64,000 nucleotides of DNA from an uncultured Lacinutrix sp. (GTDB lineage: Bacteria; Bacteroidota; Bacteroidia; Flavobacteriales; Flavobacteriaceae), in assembly GCF_947500325.1 (NCBI RefSeq), contig NZ_CANMRQ010000012.1, forward strand, positions 43,465-107,464. Direction: 5' to 3'. Each line of letters opens with the position of its first letter. Positions within the stretch are counted from its first letter, which is position 1. Shown one piece after another: positions 47,407 to 56,780 of the stretch. The position numbers and the translations under genes are program-made. The notes under the pieces are model-generated. The model did not search any database and was not told where the DNA came from. It was given only the letters and a program-made list of their open reading frames with translations.

Positions 47407-48030
47407 ATGTTAAAAAAATGGTACATAAGTGCTTTAGTTGTTATCCTGACCATTATTGGTATTTCTCAGGAACAAGCTATTGTACCTAATCAAGAAATTG
47501 TACTACAATTCTCTAATAGTCATGTGTCTTCTAACGAGACTCAAGAGGCTATTGATTCTGTGAGAAATCAGCTTCAGGATATTGGAATTCAGAATGTTAA
47601 TGTAAAGGAAGAGCAAAAAGGTCGGTTAGTAATTGCTTATTATAGTACTAAAGATGTTGCAAGTATAAAAGAAGCGTTCTTTAAAGACAATACGATAGGA
47701 CTTGGACTTGATTATACAGGGTTAGATAAGAATACTAAAGATTCAGAACAGCCTTCAAATAAAAATCCAAATCACTATAACCTTGATATCTATGAAATCC
47801 AAAAAGGAGGAGATTTAGGATTAGGTTTTGGAGGAAAATATGTCTTTGAACTAAAACAAGAATATGTAAGGTTTTATAATCCAAATGTATTCTTATTTGC
47901 AACTATAATAGACTCTAACGAGAAAGATAGTACTATAAAAGTTGCTTATATAATTAACAGAGATATTGCATTAGCAATAGATAATACTTCATATAAAATT
48001 CCAGAGGTTCGTGCAGGACCTATTTGTTAA
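47407..48030 (+). CDS. Exported protein of unknown function upstream of secDF
   Basis: This 207-residue protein has a hydrophobic N-terminal segment (WYISALVVILTIIGISQ) that may be a signal peptide or anchor. The mature part contains TQEAIDSVRNQLQDIGIQNV and DLGLGFGGKYVFELKQEY. The segment near residues 40-60 resembles the small SecD-like alpha/beta motif used in SecDF subdomains, but the match is too weak to assign. It lies 136 bp before secDF, which has its own promoter. No close family is recognised. Confidence 0.55.
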   Translation: MLKKWYISALVVILTIIGISQEQAIVPNQEIVLQFSNSHVSSNETQEAIDSVRNQLQDIGIQNVNVKEEQKGRLVIAYYSTKDVASIKEAFFKDNTIGLGLDYTGLDKNTKDSEQPSNKNPNHYNLDIYEIQKGGDLGLGFGGKYVFELKQEYVRFYNPNVFLFATIIDSNEKDSTIKVAYIINRDIALAIDNTSYKIPEVRAGPIC

Positions 48031-48103
48031 GACTTTCAAATAATATAGCTTTCATATTGTATTGGCAAAAGCTATAAATCACTTTAATAATCATAACAAT
48101 TAA

Positions 48104-48133
48104 TTGTCAAATTAATAGGTAAGTATATATTTG
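48104..48133 (+). promoter_or_regulatory. Promoter of secDF
   Basis: TTG at 48104-48106 and TATATTTG at 48126-48133 are separated by 19 bp, matching the Bacteroidota -33/-7 arrangement. It lies 33 bp before the secDF start codon. Confidence 0.6.
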
Positions 48134-48166
48134 CCAAATTAATAATTTGACCAAAATAAAAACAAA

Positions 48167-51100
48167 ATGCAAAACAAAGGATTAGTAAAACTATTTGCAG
48201 TTTTATTCGGATTGGTAAGTATTTACCAACTCTCTTTCTCTTTTAAAAACAGCTCAATTGAGAAAGAAGCAGAAACAGTAGCAGTAAGTAAATTTGATAC
48301 TTCTGTAGATCAATTTAAAGATAAAAGAAGAGCACACGAAGTAAGTTATTTAGACTCTTTAGCAACGTCTAAAGAAAGTGTGTTTTTAGGAAGTACGTAT
48401 GCAGAGGTTAAAGAAAACTCAATGAAGTTAGGTCTTGACCTTAAGGGAGGTTTAGAAGCAATTTTACAAGTATCTGTAAAAGACATCTTAAAAGGTTTAG
48501 CTAATAATAGTAAAGACCCTGTTTTTAATAAAGCATTGGATGATACAGATATACTTCAAACAAATTCTCAAAACGATTATATAGACGATTTCTATACTTC
48601 TTTTGATGCGATTAAAGGAGATAAAAAATTATCATCTCCAGATATTTTTGCAACTCGTTCTTTAGAAGATGAAATTAGAATGGATACTCCAGAGAGTGAA
48701 GTTAAAAATGTGATTTCTAGAAAAATAGATGAATCAATTACTTCAGCACTACAAGTATTACGTACTCGTATTGACCAATTTGGTGTAGCATCTCCAAATA
48801 TTCAACGTTTAGGAACATCTGGAAGGATTTTAGTAGAATTACCTGGTGTTAAAGATGTAGAACGTGCTAAAGCATTAATTACTGGAACAGCACAACTAGA
48901 GTTCTGGTTTGCTATGAAAGCAGATGGGTTATTTCAATATGTTAGTGATGTAAATACATTACTTAAAAATGAATTAGAAGCTACTGAAGATACAGCAGAA
49001 GCAGCTACAGAAGATGCTGCAGATACAGAAGCTGAAAAAGATGAAACAGAAGATATTATTGGAGATTTAACGGGTGAAACAGATGAAACAACTAAAGTTG
49101 TTAACCCATTTTTAGATTTAATAAAAGGAGCAGGTTATCAAGGTGGACCAATTATTGGTATGTTTAATATTGCTGATAAGCAAAAAGTAATGGACATCTT
49201 AAATCGTCGTGATGTAAAGGCAATGTTACCAGCAAATGCTAAAGATGTAAAGTTTGTTTTTGGTAAGCCAGAAAAAGATAGTGAGTTAGTAGCATTATAT
49301 TCTTTACAAGGAAATAGAGATAATGTAGCACCGTTAACAGGAAGTATTGATGATGCTAGACAAGATTATAGCTTAGCGAACCAAGTAGTAGTATCTATGC
49401 AAATGGATGCAAGAGGTGCTAAAATCTGGGAGCAAATGACAACTAAAGCCTATAAAGATAGAAGTCAAATAGCTATTGTTTTAGATGATCAAGTATATTC
49501 AGCACCAGGTATTAATAATGGTCCAATTGCTGGAGGTAGTTCTCAAATTTCTGGAGATTTTACAGTAAATGAAGCAATCGATTTAGCTAACGTATTACGT
49601 GCTGGTAAGTTACCTGCAAAAGCAACTATTATTCAAAGTGATGAAGTAGGACCAACTTTAGGTCAAGAAGCTATTGATAGTGGTACAATGTCATTTTTAA
49701 TTGCATTAGTATTAGTATTAGTATGGATGGTGTTCTATTATGGTAAAGCTGGTTTATTTGCAGATATTGCTATGTTATTAAACATCTTATTAATCTTTGG
49801 TGTGTTATCTGGTATTGGAGCAGTACTAACTTTACCTGGTATAGCAGGTATAGTATTAACTATTGGTATGTCTGTGGATGCGAACGTACTTATTTTCGAG
49901 CGTATACGAGAGGAGTTATCTAAAGGTAAAGATTTGAAGTCATCTGTTAAAGATGGTTTTAGTAATGCATTATCGTCTATTTTAGATGCAAACGTTACAA
50001 CAGGTTTAACGGCATTAATCTTATTCATTTTTGGAACAGGACCAATTAAAGGTTTTGCAACAACATTATTAATAGGTATTGGTACATCGTTATTTACTGC
50101 AATTTTTATTACTAGATTATTAGTAGACTGGTATGTAAACAAAGGAGGGAAATTAGATTTCTCTACAGGTGTAACTAAAAACTTATTTAGAAACATTGAT
50201 ATTGCTTTCTTAAAGAAGCGTAAAATGGCTTATATTATTTCTGGTATATTAATAGCAGGAAGTTTAGGATCATTATTTACAAATGGTTTAGATCAAGGTG
50301 TGGATTTTGTTGGAGGTAGAACGTATCAAGTACGTTTTGACCAACCAGTAAGTGCTTCAGAAATTTCTAAAACATTATCAGATCCAGCTGTGTTTGGTAG
50401 TGCAAATGCTAAAACTTTTGGACCAGACAATCAATTAAAAATAACAACAAAACATAGAATCGATGAAGCTACAGAAGAAGCTGACGAGGAAATGAGAAAA
50501 ACATTATTTACTGCATTGCAACCACATTTAAATGGTATGGATTATGCAGCATTTATTGATAATAAAGAAGGTAAGACTGTAGGTTTACTTAAGAAATATA
50601 AAGTAAGTCCAACCATTGCCGATGATATTAAGAAAGCCTCTTTTTGGGCTGTTTTAGGATCGTTAATAGTTGTGTTCTTATATATATTATTGCGTTTTAA
50701 AAGATGGCAATTCTCACTTGGTGCAGTAGCTGCCGTATTCCATGATGTATTAATTGTATTAGGTGTATTCTCTGTAACATACAAGTTTATGCCGTTCTCA
50801 ATGGAAATTGATCAAGCCTTTATTGCAGCCATTCTTACTGTAATTGGTTACTCGTTAAATGATACCGTGGTAGTATTTGATAGAATTCGTGAATTTTTCA
50901 ACGAGCATACTAACTGGCCATTTAACAAAGTGATTGATAAATCATTAAGTAGTACATTAAGTAGAACATTAAATACTTCTTTAACTACATTAGTAGTGTT
51001 ATTAGCAATCTTCATTTTTGGAGGAGAATCTATTAGAGGATTTATGTTTGCACTTATCGTAGGTGTTATTGTAGGTACTTATTCTTCATTATTTATCGCG

Positions 51101-51196
51101 ACACCAATTATGTACGATACAGTGAAAAAAGGAGATGCTACAGAGGCGTTAAAGAATAAAGTAAAAGAAGAAGAATTAGAAGAAGTGAAAGCTTAA
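48167..51196 (+). CDS. secDF: Fused protein translocase subunit SecDF
   Basis: SecD and SecF are joined in one 1009-residue polypeptide that uses the proton gradient to help pull proteins through SecYEG. The N-terminal membrane helix is followed by the SecD periplasmic domain with GLDLKGGLEAIL and ALQVLRTRIDQFGV. An acidic low-complexity insert lies near residues 268-308 (EDTAEAATEDAADTEAEKDE). Then come LAGKLPAKA-type SecD end motifs (RAGKLPAKATII) and the six-helix block with MSVDANVLIFERIREEL. The SecF half has FVGGRTYQVRF, YSLNDTVVVFDRIRE and LNTSLTTLVVLLAIFIFGG. Fusions of this type are usual in Bacteroidota. Confidence 0.96.
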   Translation: MQNKGLVKLFAVLFGLVSIYQLSFSFKNSSIEKEAETVAVSKFDTSVDQFKDKRRAHEVSYLDSLATSKESVFLGSTYAEVKENSMKLGLDLKGGLEAILQVSVKDILKGLANNSKDPVFNKALDDTDILQTNSQNDYIDDFYTSFDAIKGDKKLSSPDIFATRSLEDEIRMDTPESEVKNVISRKIDESITSALQVLRTRIDQFGVASPNIQRLGTSGRILVELPGVKDVERAKALITGTAQLEFWFAMKADGLFQYVSDVNTLLKNELEATEDTAEAATEDAADTEAEKDETEDIIGDLTGETDETTKVVNPFLDLIKGAGYQGGPIIGMFNIADKQKVMDILNRRDVKAMLPANAKDVKFVFGKPEKDSELVALYSLQGNRDNVAPLTGSIDDARQDYSLANQVVVSMQMDARGAKIWEQMTTKAYKDRSQIAIVLDDQVYSAPGINNGPIAGGSSQISGDFTVNEAIDLANVLRAGKLPAKATIIQSDEVGPTLGQEAIDSGTMSFLIALVLVLVWMVFYYGKAGLFADIAMLLNILLIFGVLSGIGAVLTLPGIAGIVLTIGMSVDANVLIFERIREELSKGKDLKSSVKDGFSNALSSILDANVTTGLTALILFIFGTGPIKGFATTLLIGIGTSLFTAIFITRLLVDWYVNKGGKLDFSTGVTKNLFRNIDIAFLKKRKMAYIISGILIAGSLGSLFTNGLDQGVDFVGGRTYQVRFDQPVSASEISKTLSDPAVFGSANAKTFGPDNQLKITTKHRIDEATEEADEEMRKTLFTALQPHLNGMDYAAFIDNKEGKTVGLLKKYKVSPTIADDIKKASFWAVLGSLIVVFLYILLRFKRWQFSLGAVAAVFHDVLIVLGVFSVTYKFMPFSMEIDQAFIAAILTVIGYSLNDTVVVFDRIREFFNEHTNWPFNKVIDKSLSSTLSRTLNTSLTTLVVLLAIFIFGGESIRGFMFALIVGVIVGTYSSLFIATPIMYDTVKKGDATEALKNKVKEEELEEVKA

Positions 51197-51215
51197 TCTC
51201 ATTTTTTAAAATAAT

Positions 51216-51254
51216 AAAAAGCCTTTCAGTATGATACTGAAAGGCTTTTTTTGT
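51216..51254 (+). terminator. Intrinsic terminator after secDF
   Basis: The stem AAAAAGCCTTTCAGTAT with its complement (51216-51232, 51234-51250) is followed by T residues. The whole hairpin is nearly repeated at 53693-53727. Confidence 0.8.
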
Positions 51255-51629
51255 GCCTTCAATTTAATAAAAACATAAAGCTGTTAATTTTTATTTGTGA
51301 GATGTCTGGATATTTAAATAAAACGCAATTATTACTTATTAGGCTCAAATTTGAATTAGTTCCTTGCGAATATATATTTGGGCTATGAATAAGAGATTCA
51401 CTTAATTATTTTTATTTCTGAATATTATTTTAAATGATGTGATGTAATTCCTGATAAATTTTAGTTAAAAAAAGTATATGGCGTAGCATAAGAAATAGAA
51501 GCGTGTACTTATCTAGAAAATAATACATCTAATTTTACGCAACCTTTTATCAGTTTTGGTATCTATTGAATAGACTTCAATTTGTTGAAAATTAATAAAA
51601 ATCTTAACTAACCAATAATAAAACTAACT
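51255..51629. other. Intergenic region before the CUB-PKD-P gene
   Basis: The 433-bp gap between secDF and the next gene holds the terminator at its left end. The rest is AT rich with no ORF. A promoter-like pair GCAACC (51539-51544) and GTATCTA (51559-51565) is noted separately. Confidence 0.5.
51539..51565 (+). promoter_or_regulatory. Possible ECF-type promoter before the CUB-PKD-P gene
   Basis: GCAACC at 51539-51544 and GTATCTA at 51559-51565 are spaced as ECF -35 and -10 boxes, about 64 bp before the gene. No second copy is seen in the window, so support is weak. Confidence 0.3.
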
Positions 51630-53672
51630 ATGAAAAAAACGCTACTAATAATTTTTACAATATTTTCATTACATACAAATGCACAAGACCTACTTATGCA
51701 AAATGGAACTGTCAATATGAGTTCAGGAACATTTTTAGATTCAGGAGGAAGTGCATCTAACTATTCAAATAATGAAGACTATGTTTTAACAATATGTCCA
51801 GATCAAGCAGGAGATAAAATTCAACTAACCTTCACAGAGTTTTCAACAGAGGCAGTTTTTGATATACTGTCTATATACAATGGTGTTAATACATCTAGTC
51901 CAATCTTAGGAACTTATAGCGGTGGAGGAGCTGCTAATTTACCAAGTGTTATGGTGGCAAGTATTAATAATAACTCTGGATGTTTAACTATTCGTTTTGT
52001 CTCAAATGGAGTAGCTAACACAATGGGTTGGTCTGCAAATATTTCTAATTTTACGCCTTGCCAAGACATTATTTCTCAGTTAGACTCTTCTACGCCTGTT
52101 GCAAATACAGAAGGTAATATTCAAGTATGTACAGGAGATAGTATAACTTTAAATGGTAGTGGTGTTTTTGAAATTGATGGAGCAGGAGCTACTTACGAAT
52201 GGGATTTAGGTAATGGTACTACTCAAGCCGGTCAAACAGTAACATTTTCGTATGATACGCCAGGTTTTTATATTGTTAATCTAAATATTAGGGATACCAA
52301 TACGGATTCAAATCCGTTAGGATGTTCAAACACAAATTCAATAAATCAAGTAATTAATGTATCTGGTGAACCCGATTTTACAGGAACTCAAGCTACAGAT
52401 GATACATTGTGTTTTGGAGAGACAACTTCAATTGAAGGTATTGTTAATTCAGTTCCAGTGGTATACAATTGTCCTCCTCCAATTAGTGAAGAGACATTTT
52501 TGCCAGACGGAAGTGGAATAGCATATAGTACATGCGTAACAGTTAGTTGTTTTGCGCCAGATGCAGTATTGACAAGTCCATCTCAAATTCTTGATATTTG
52601 TTTAAATATGGAACATTCTTATTCTGGAGATTTAGATATAAAAATTATTTCTCCTAGTGGTCAGGAAGCTATTCTATTTGCTCAAGCTAGTGGTGGTGTT
52701 TACTTTGGAGGTGCTGATAATAATGATAATCCAGTACCAGGAATAGGCGCAGATTATTGTTTTTCTATGTCTGCTACTACTTTATTAGAAAACGCGGGAA
52801 CAATTATTGCTGGGTGTTGTCCTCCTGCTGATTCATGGACTCCAGGAACTTATCTTCCAGTAGAGTCATTTAATGCATTAGTAGGAAGTCCTCTTAATGG
52901 AGATTGGTGTATTGAAATTTTAGATAACATTTTTGCAGATAATGGTTATATCTTTTCTTGGGAATTAAATTTTGACCCAAGCGTTCCTATGCAAGACTTT
53001 TCTTTTACACCAACAATTGTATCAGAATCTTGGGATAGCGACTCAACAATTACTGGAGTTAATGGAAATGAAATCACTGTAGCTCCTATGGCATCTGGTT
53101 TGTTTTGTTATACCTATAGAGTTGTAGATAGTTTTGGTTGTGAATATACAGAAGAGGTTTGTATAAATGTAGCAGATCAAAATGAGTCTCCTGTTACATA
53201 TTATAGAGATAATGATAATGATGGTTATGGAGATTCTAATGTTTTTGTAAATGAGTGTTCTAGTGTGTCTCCAATTGGATTTGTAGCTAATGACTTAGAT
53301 TGTGATGATACTAATAATTTAATTAATCCAGATGCTGTTGATGCTCTTGGTAATGGTATTGATGAAAATTGTGATGGTGTAGATGGAAATATACTTGGAG
53401 TGGAAGAAGTTGCAATTAATGATTTAAAGATTTCTCCAAATCCATTTAAAAATAATATTACAATTAATTTACCATTTAATATGATTACTGCTAGTTTAAA
53501 TCTTTCTATTTACGATTTAAATGGACGATTAGTTTATGATGAAAATGTTTCAGGTCTTGATGGAGTTATTACAGTTAATAATCTAGATGAATTAGAAAAT
53601 GCAACATATTTTCTCAAAATATCTAATAACCTAGAAGGCGTTTTGTTTATTAAAAAGTTAATCAAAATTTAA
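51630..53672 (+). CDS. T9SS-secreted CUB-PKD-P-domain protein
   Basis: This 680-residue protein has a signal peptide ending LHTNAQ. Residues about 20-135 are a CUB-like domain (GTFLDSGGSASNYSNNEDYV, DILSIYNG, LGTYSGGGAANLPS). A PKD domain lies at 155-245 (GATYEWDLGNGTTQAG), followed by a proprotein-convertase P-like domain at about 305-455 (ICLNMEHSYSGDLDIKIISP, NGDWCIEILDNIFADNGYI). Near 530-590 a Ca-binding motif appears (YRDNDNDGYGDSN, LDCDDTNNLINPDAVDAL). The C-terminal 85 residues are a type A T9SS sorting domain (LKISPNPFKNNITINL). It is a paralogue of the protein starting at 61040. A surface adhesin or scaffold role is inferred. Confidence 0.82.
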   Translation: MKKTLLIIFTIFSLHTNAQDLLMQNGTVNMSSGTFLDSGGSASNYSNNEDYVLTICPDQAGDKIQLTFTEFSTEAVFDILSIYNGVNTSSPILGTYSGGGAANLPSVMVASINNNSGCLTIRFVSNGVANTMGWSANISNFTPCQDIISQLDSSTPVANTEGNIQVCTGDSITLNGSGVFEIDGAGATYEWDLGNGTTQAGQTVTFSYDTPGFYIVNLNIRDTNTDSNPLGCSNTNSINQVINVSGEPDFTGTQATDDTLCFGETTSIEGIVNSVPVVYNCPPPISEETFLPDGSGIAYSTCVTVSCFAPDAVLTSPSQILDICLNMEHSYSGDLDIKIISPSGQEAILFAQASGGVYFGGADNNDNPVPGIGADYCFSMSATTLLENAGTIIAGCCPPADSWTPGTYLPVESFNALVGSPLNGDWCIEILDNIFADNGYIFSWELNFDPSVPMQDFSFTPTIVSESWDSDSTITGVNGNEITVAPMASGLFCYTYRVVDSFGCEYTEEVCINVADQNESPVTYYRDNDNDGYGDSNVFVNECSSVSPIGFVANDLDCDDTNNLINPDAVDALGNGIDENCDGVDGNILGVEEVAINDLKISPNPFKNNITINLPFNMITASLNLSIYDLNGRLVYDENVSGLDGVITVNNLDELENATYFLKISNNLEGVLFIKKLIKI

Positions 53673-53692
53673 AATATTTTTTTTAAAATAAT

Positions 53693-53727
53693 AAAAGCCT
53701 TTCAGTATGATGTTGAAAGGCTTTTTG
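53693..53727 (+). terminator. Terminator after the CUB-PKD-P gene, copy of the secDF terminator
   Basis: AAAAGCCTTTCA (53693-53704) pairs with TGAAAGGCTTTT (53713-53724). It shares a run of about 50 bp with the secDF terminator region and could act on both strands, since a convergent gene ends at 53746. Confidence 0.8.
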
Positions 53728-53745
53728 TTTAAATTTTGTTTGTTA

Positions 53746-55320
53746 TTATTTTTGAGGCTTAAATCTATTAACAAAAGACGTAAGGTTAGTAGCATATCCA
53801 ACCATGAGTTGAGGATATATGTTATAGCTTTGTGTGTGATAAAAACCGCCTATTCTTGCAAAAATACCACCCTTTTTCCCTTTGGTAGGGTTTGTTAACC
53901 AATAAAAATCGGCTTTAACATTTACAACGTTATATTTAAAACCAAAATGATTAAAACCTTTATCTGTCATTAAGCTTTCTATGTTTGTTCCGCTTATTTC
54001 ATTACCATTATTATAGGTTAAGTTTTCTAAACTAGCACTTATATCTGCGCCAAAATTTGTTTGTGGTCTTATTTCTACATTAATAACCGGGCCATGGCTC
54101 AATGAGAAAAGTTGAGCAGTTTCCACACTGTCTTCTTGACCAGTTACTGTTGTCGTTTGTTTAAAGGCTGTTCTATGAAAAGTAGCATTGTACCCTAAAG
54201 AAATATAAGAAAAATAACCTTTTGCTTCATGAGAGATTAAATCTAAATTTAACTTTCCGTTTAAGTTGCTTTTCTTTAGTAAATCAAAATTACTAAAAGT
54301 ACTTCCGTCCTTACTTTCAATAATTCTAGTGTTGTCAGATGAGCCGTTATAAAGTGCAATGTTTACTTCTGTAAGCATTTGTCTAATAAAACTCCATTTT
54401 CCTATGTTTCTTTGATTTATTGGAATAAGTAGTTTTGCTTGGGCATTAATTAAACTATTACTATTATTTTGATCCAATGCCAATGCATCAGTAAATAACA
54501 CAGCAGTAAAGAAATCGAAAAAACTTCTTTGTCTAACACTTCTAACTAAAGTGTCTTTTTTAAAATGTAATTCGCTGTTTGCTATAGAGTAATTAAAATG
54601 CTGATTTGCACCATAATCAAAAACATCGTTATAGTCAATCTCAAAACATTTTTTTCTATCATTATTAATAGAAAAGGAATTAGTACTACCATAGTTATTA
54701 AAATATCGAACAGGTACACTAAAGTCGTTATTTACTATAACTATTTTTTTTGTACTATCATTATCTATTTTTCCTTCTAAAACAATAGTAGAGGCTTTAT
54801 TATTAAAAAAACTTATATAGGCTTTATTAATATTTAAAACAGGTTCAGAGTCTCCTAGAATTTTTTGTTTTTGATCTCCACACTCATCAGAGTCTGTAGT
54901 TTTTATCTTTACAATATTATTAAGGGTTATTGTGCCAGAATATTCAATAGGTTCGCCATCTATTGTCTCTGTGGTTTTTTGTAATACACTTTTTAGAGCT
55001 TCTCGTTTTTTTGATATTTTAGTTCTGGTGCCTTCAATAGCTGTAGTTTCTGGAACTGCAAAAGTGGCTGCAGAATCTAAGCTTAGAACTAATTGCTTAA
55101 ATATATTAAAGAATACAGTGCTGTCTACTGCATTAATAATATTTCCACTTTCAGTAGAATTTGTACCATCTATAATTTTTAGTACAAAAGAACTGGGTTC
55201 ATACTTTGCCTGTACTTCATATATGTTATTTTGAATAACAACATTGTCAACAGTTTGGTAGTCTTGACCATACAATGTTATGCTGATAAAGAGAATAAAA
55301 AGACTTGAGATTTTTTTCAT
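53746..55320 (-). CDS. Secreted protein of unknown function (outer-membrane-like)
   Basis: This 524-residue protein has a signal peptide ending ITLYGQ. The first half is polar, with DECGDQKQKIL (one conspicuous Cys) and repeated KTTETIDGE / KISKKREALK stretches. The second half has alternating beta strands (SYISLGYNATFHRTAFKQTT, GPVINVEIRPQTNFGADISA, VVNVKADFYWLTN) as in outer-membrane barrels, and ends in PQK. No family is recognised. It is convergent with the CUB-PKD-P gene. Confidence 0.6.
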   Translation of the reverse strand: MKKISSLFILFISITLYGQDYQTVDNVVIQNNIYEVQAKYEPSSFVLKIIDGTNSTESGNIINAVDSTVFFNIFKQLVLSLDSAATFAVPETTAIEGTRTKISKKREALKSVLQKTTETIDGEPIEYSGTITLNNIVKIKTTDSDECGDQKQKILGDSEPVLNINKAYISFFNNKASTIVLEGKIDNDSTKKIVIVNNDFSVPVRYFNNYGSTNSFSINNDRKKCFEIDYNDVFDYGANQHFNYSIANSELHFKKDTLVRSVRQRSFFDFFTAVLFTDALALDQNNSNSLINAQAKLLIPINQRNIGKWSFIRQMLTEVNIALYNGSSDNTRIIESKDGSTFSNFDLLKKSNLNGKLNLDLISHEAKGYFSYISLGYNATFHRTAFKQTTTVTGQEDSVETAQLFSLSHGPVINVEIRPQTNFGADISASLENLTYNNGNEISGTNIESLMTDKGFNHFGFKYNVVNVKADFYWLTNPTKGKKGGIFARIGGFYHTQSYNIYPQLMVGYATNLTSFVNRFKPQK

Positions 55321-55410
55321 AATAGACGTGTTTTAACTCATTAAAAAAAGAATAAGATTATTAGCTATTACTAAGTTAGTATATTAATCTAAATATCTAA
55401 ACACCTAATG

Positions 55411-56277
55411 TTAGGTATTTTTACTATCTAAATGGATATTAATCCAATCATGAGTTAATTGCCATAGTGAAGATTCAAAACGTTCTCTAAAAAATCCAAA
55501 ATGCCCAATATTAGGACTATCTATTTCTTCTGGTAATATATGGCGTCTGTCTACTTTTGCATTTTTAAAAATATTAGCTAACCAATCTACAGTTCGTTTA
55601 GGTGCAAATTCATCTTTTGGGAAGCTTAAAATTAACATAGAGCAATTAATTTTATCTAAAACTAAGTCTTCTTTTTTTGCATAATGTAGGAAGTAATTTT
55701 TTTTGTTTCCCCATTGCCTCCATTGATAAGTAACTTGTTTAGGTAAATTCTCAAAAAGCTTTAGTTTTTTAGCGGGGAAATAACCAAAAAATGGAATAGT
55801 AGCAGGAATGATTAAATTCCAGAACAAATACATTTTTAATTTGTTAAAACCATTAAACATATTCCAGTAACCAGATTGAGAAGCTACAGTAATAATGCTA
55901 TCTACTAATTCGATATTATGATTAAAAGCAATAAGTTGTCCACCAATACTATGTGTAATTAAAATAATTTTGTGTTTAGGGTTTTGCTTATTTACATACT
56001 GTAAAACATGAGCCTGATTATTTGCCCAATCGTATAAATTAGACGTGTTATTTTTTATAGTCTTCGAATGTGATAAGCCAATTCCAGAATAGTCAAATGT
56101 ATATACAGTAAAGCCTAAAGAGCAAAAATAAGTGGCAAATTTAGAATAGTAGTTTTGTAAAACACCAGTGGCAGATGAAATGACAATGCTTCTTGAGTTT
56201 GATTTTTTTGGAATAAAAAGAGTTGAAAAAATAGAATGTTCATTGTGAGATTCTATTTCAACAACTAACGGTGTCAT
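55411..56277 (-). CDS. Alpha/beta hydrolase
   Basis: This 288-residue cytoplasmic protein shows SIVISSATGVLQNYYSKFAT, then GFTVYTFDYSGIGLSHSK, the nucleophile elbow KIILITHSIGGQLIAF (Ser), an Asp strand (CSMLILSFPKDEFAPK) and the His in DSPNIGHFGFFRE. It resembles serine aminopeptidase-like or lipase-type alpha/beta hydrolases; the substrate is unknown. Its start overlaps the DUF192 gene stop by one base (TAATG), so it is co-translated with it. It ends the run lgt - DUF192 - hydrolase. Confidence 0.8.
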   Translation of the reverse strand: MTPLVVEIESHNEHSIFSTLFIPKKSNSRSIVISSATGVLQNYYSKFATYFCSLGFTVYTFDYSGIGLSHSKTIKNNTSNLYDWANNQAHVLQYVNKQNPKHKIILITHSIGGQLIAFNHNIELVDSIITVASQSGYWNMFNGFNKLKMYLFWNLIIPATIPFFGYFPAKKLKLFENLPKQVTYQWRQWGNKKNYFLHYAKKEDLVLDKINCSMLILSFPKDEFAPKRTVDWLANIFKNAKVDRRHILPEEIDSPNIGHFGFFRERFESSLWQLTHDWINIHLDSKNT

Positions 56278-56780
56278 TATTTTACAATTTTATATTCAAA
56301 ATACTCCATACGATCTCCAACCTCAAGTAGCCATTTTTCTGCTAAACCAGCATTAACTTCTAGTACAAATTGAGCTAAAGCATTAGATGGTAAAGATGAT
56401 TCATCTAAAGGCTGTGCATTTTCTTGAAAACTAACAACAGTTTTATTGTGATCTAAAAAGATTAAATCTAAAGGAATACGTGTGTTTTTCATATAGAAAT
56501 TACGTTCGCGAATGTCATCGAAAACAAACAACATACCTTGGTTTTCTTTCATAGAGTCTCTATACATCAAGCCAGTTTCAATCTCAAAACTTGTTTTGGC
56601 AACTTCTATATTTAGTTTAGCTATAATAGAATCACTTGTGCTTTTGTAGAGTGTTAATTCTCCTTCTTTAATAAAAGAGACTTCAGCTTGTTTTATTGTT
56701 TTTGGTTCATTTTTACATGCTGTGAAACAAATTGCACATATAAATAGTGCTGCAAAAAAAATAGAATTATAAAATTTCAT
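56277..56780 (-). CDS. DUF192 family lipoprotein
   Basis: This 167-residue protein has a signal with Cys 21 (AALFICAICFTACKNEPK) and a DUF192 domain (TGLMYRDSMKENQGMLFVFD, RNFYMKNTRIPLDLIFLDHN, SLPSNALAQFVLEVNAGLAE, GDRMEYFEY). The biochemical role of DUF192 is unknown; in archaea and bacteria it is a stand-alone extracellular domain. Its start codon overlaps the lgt stop by one base (TAATG). Being a lipoprotein next to the lipoprotein-modifying enzyme gene is suggestive but may be chance. Confidence 0.9.
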   Translation of the reverse strand: MKFYNSIFFAALFICAICFTACKNEPKTIKQAEVSFIKEGELTLYKSTSDSIIAKLNIEVAKTSFEIETGLMYRDSMKENQGMLFVFDDIRERNFYMKNTRIPLDLIFLDHNKTVVSFQENAQPLDESSLPSNALAQFVLEVNAGLAEKWLLEVGDRMEYFEYKIVK

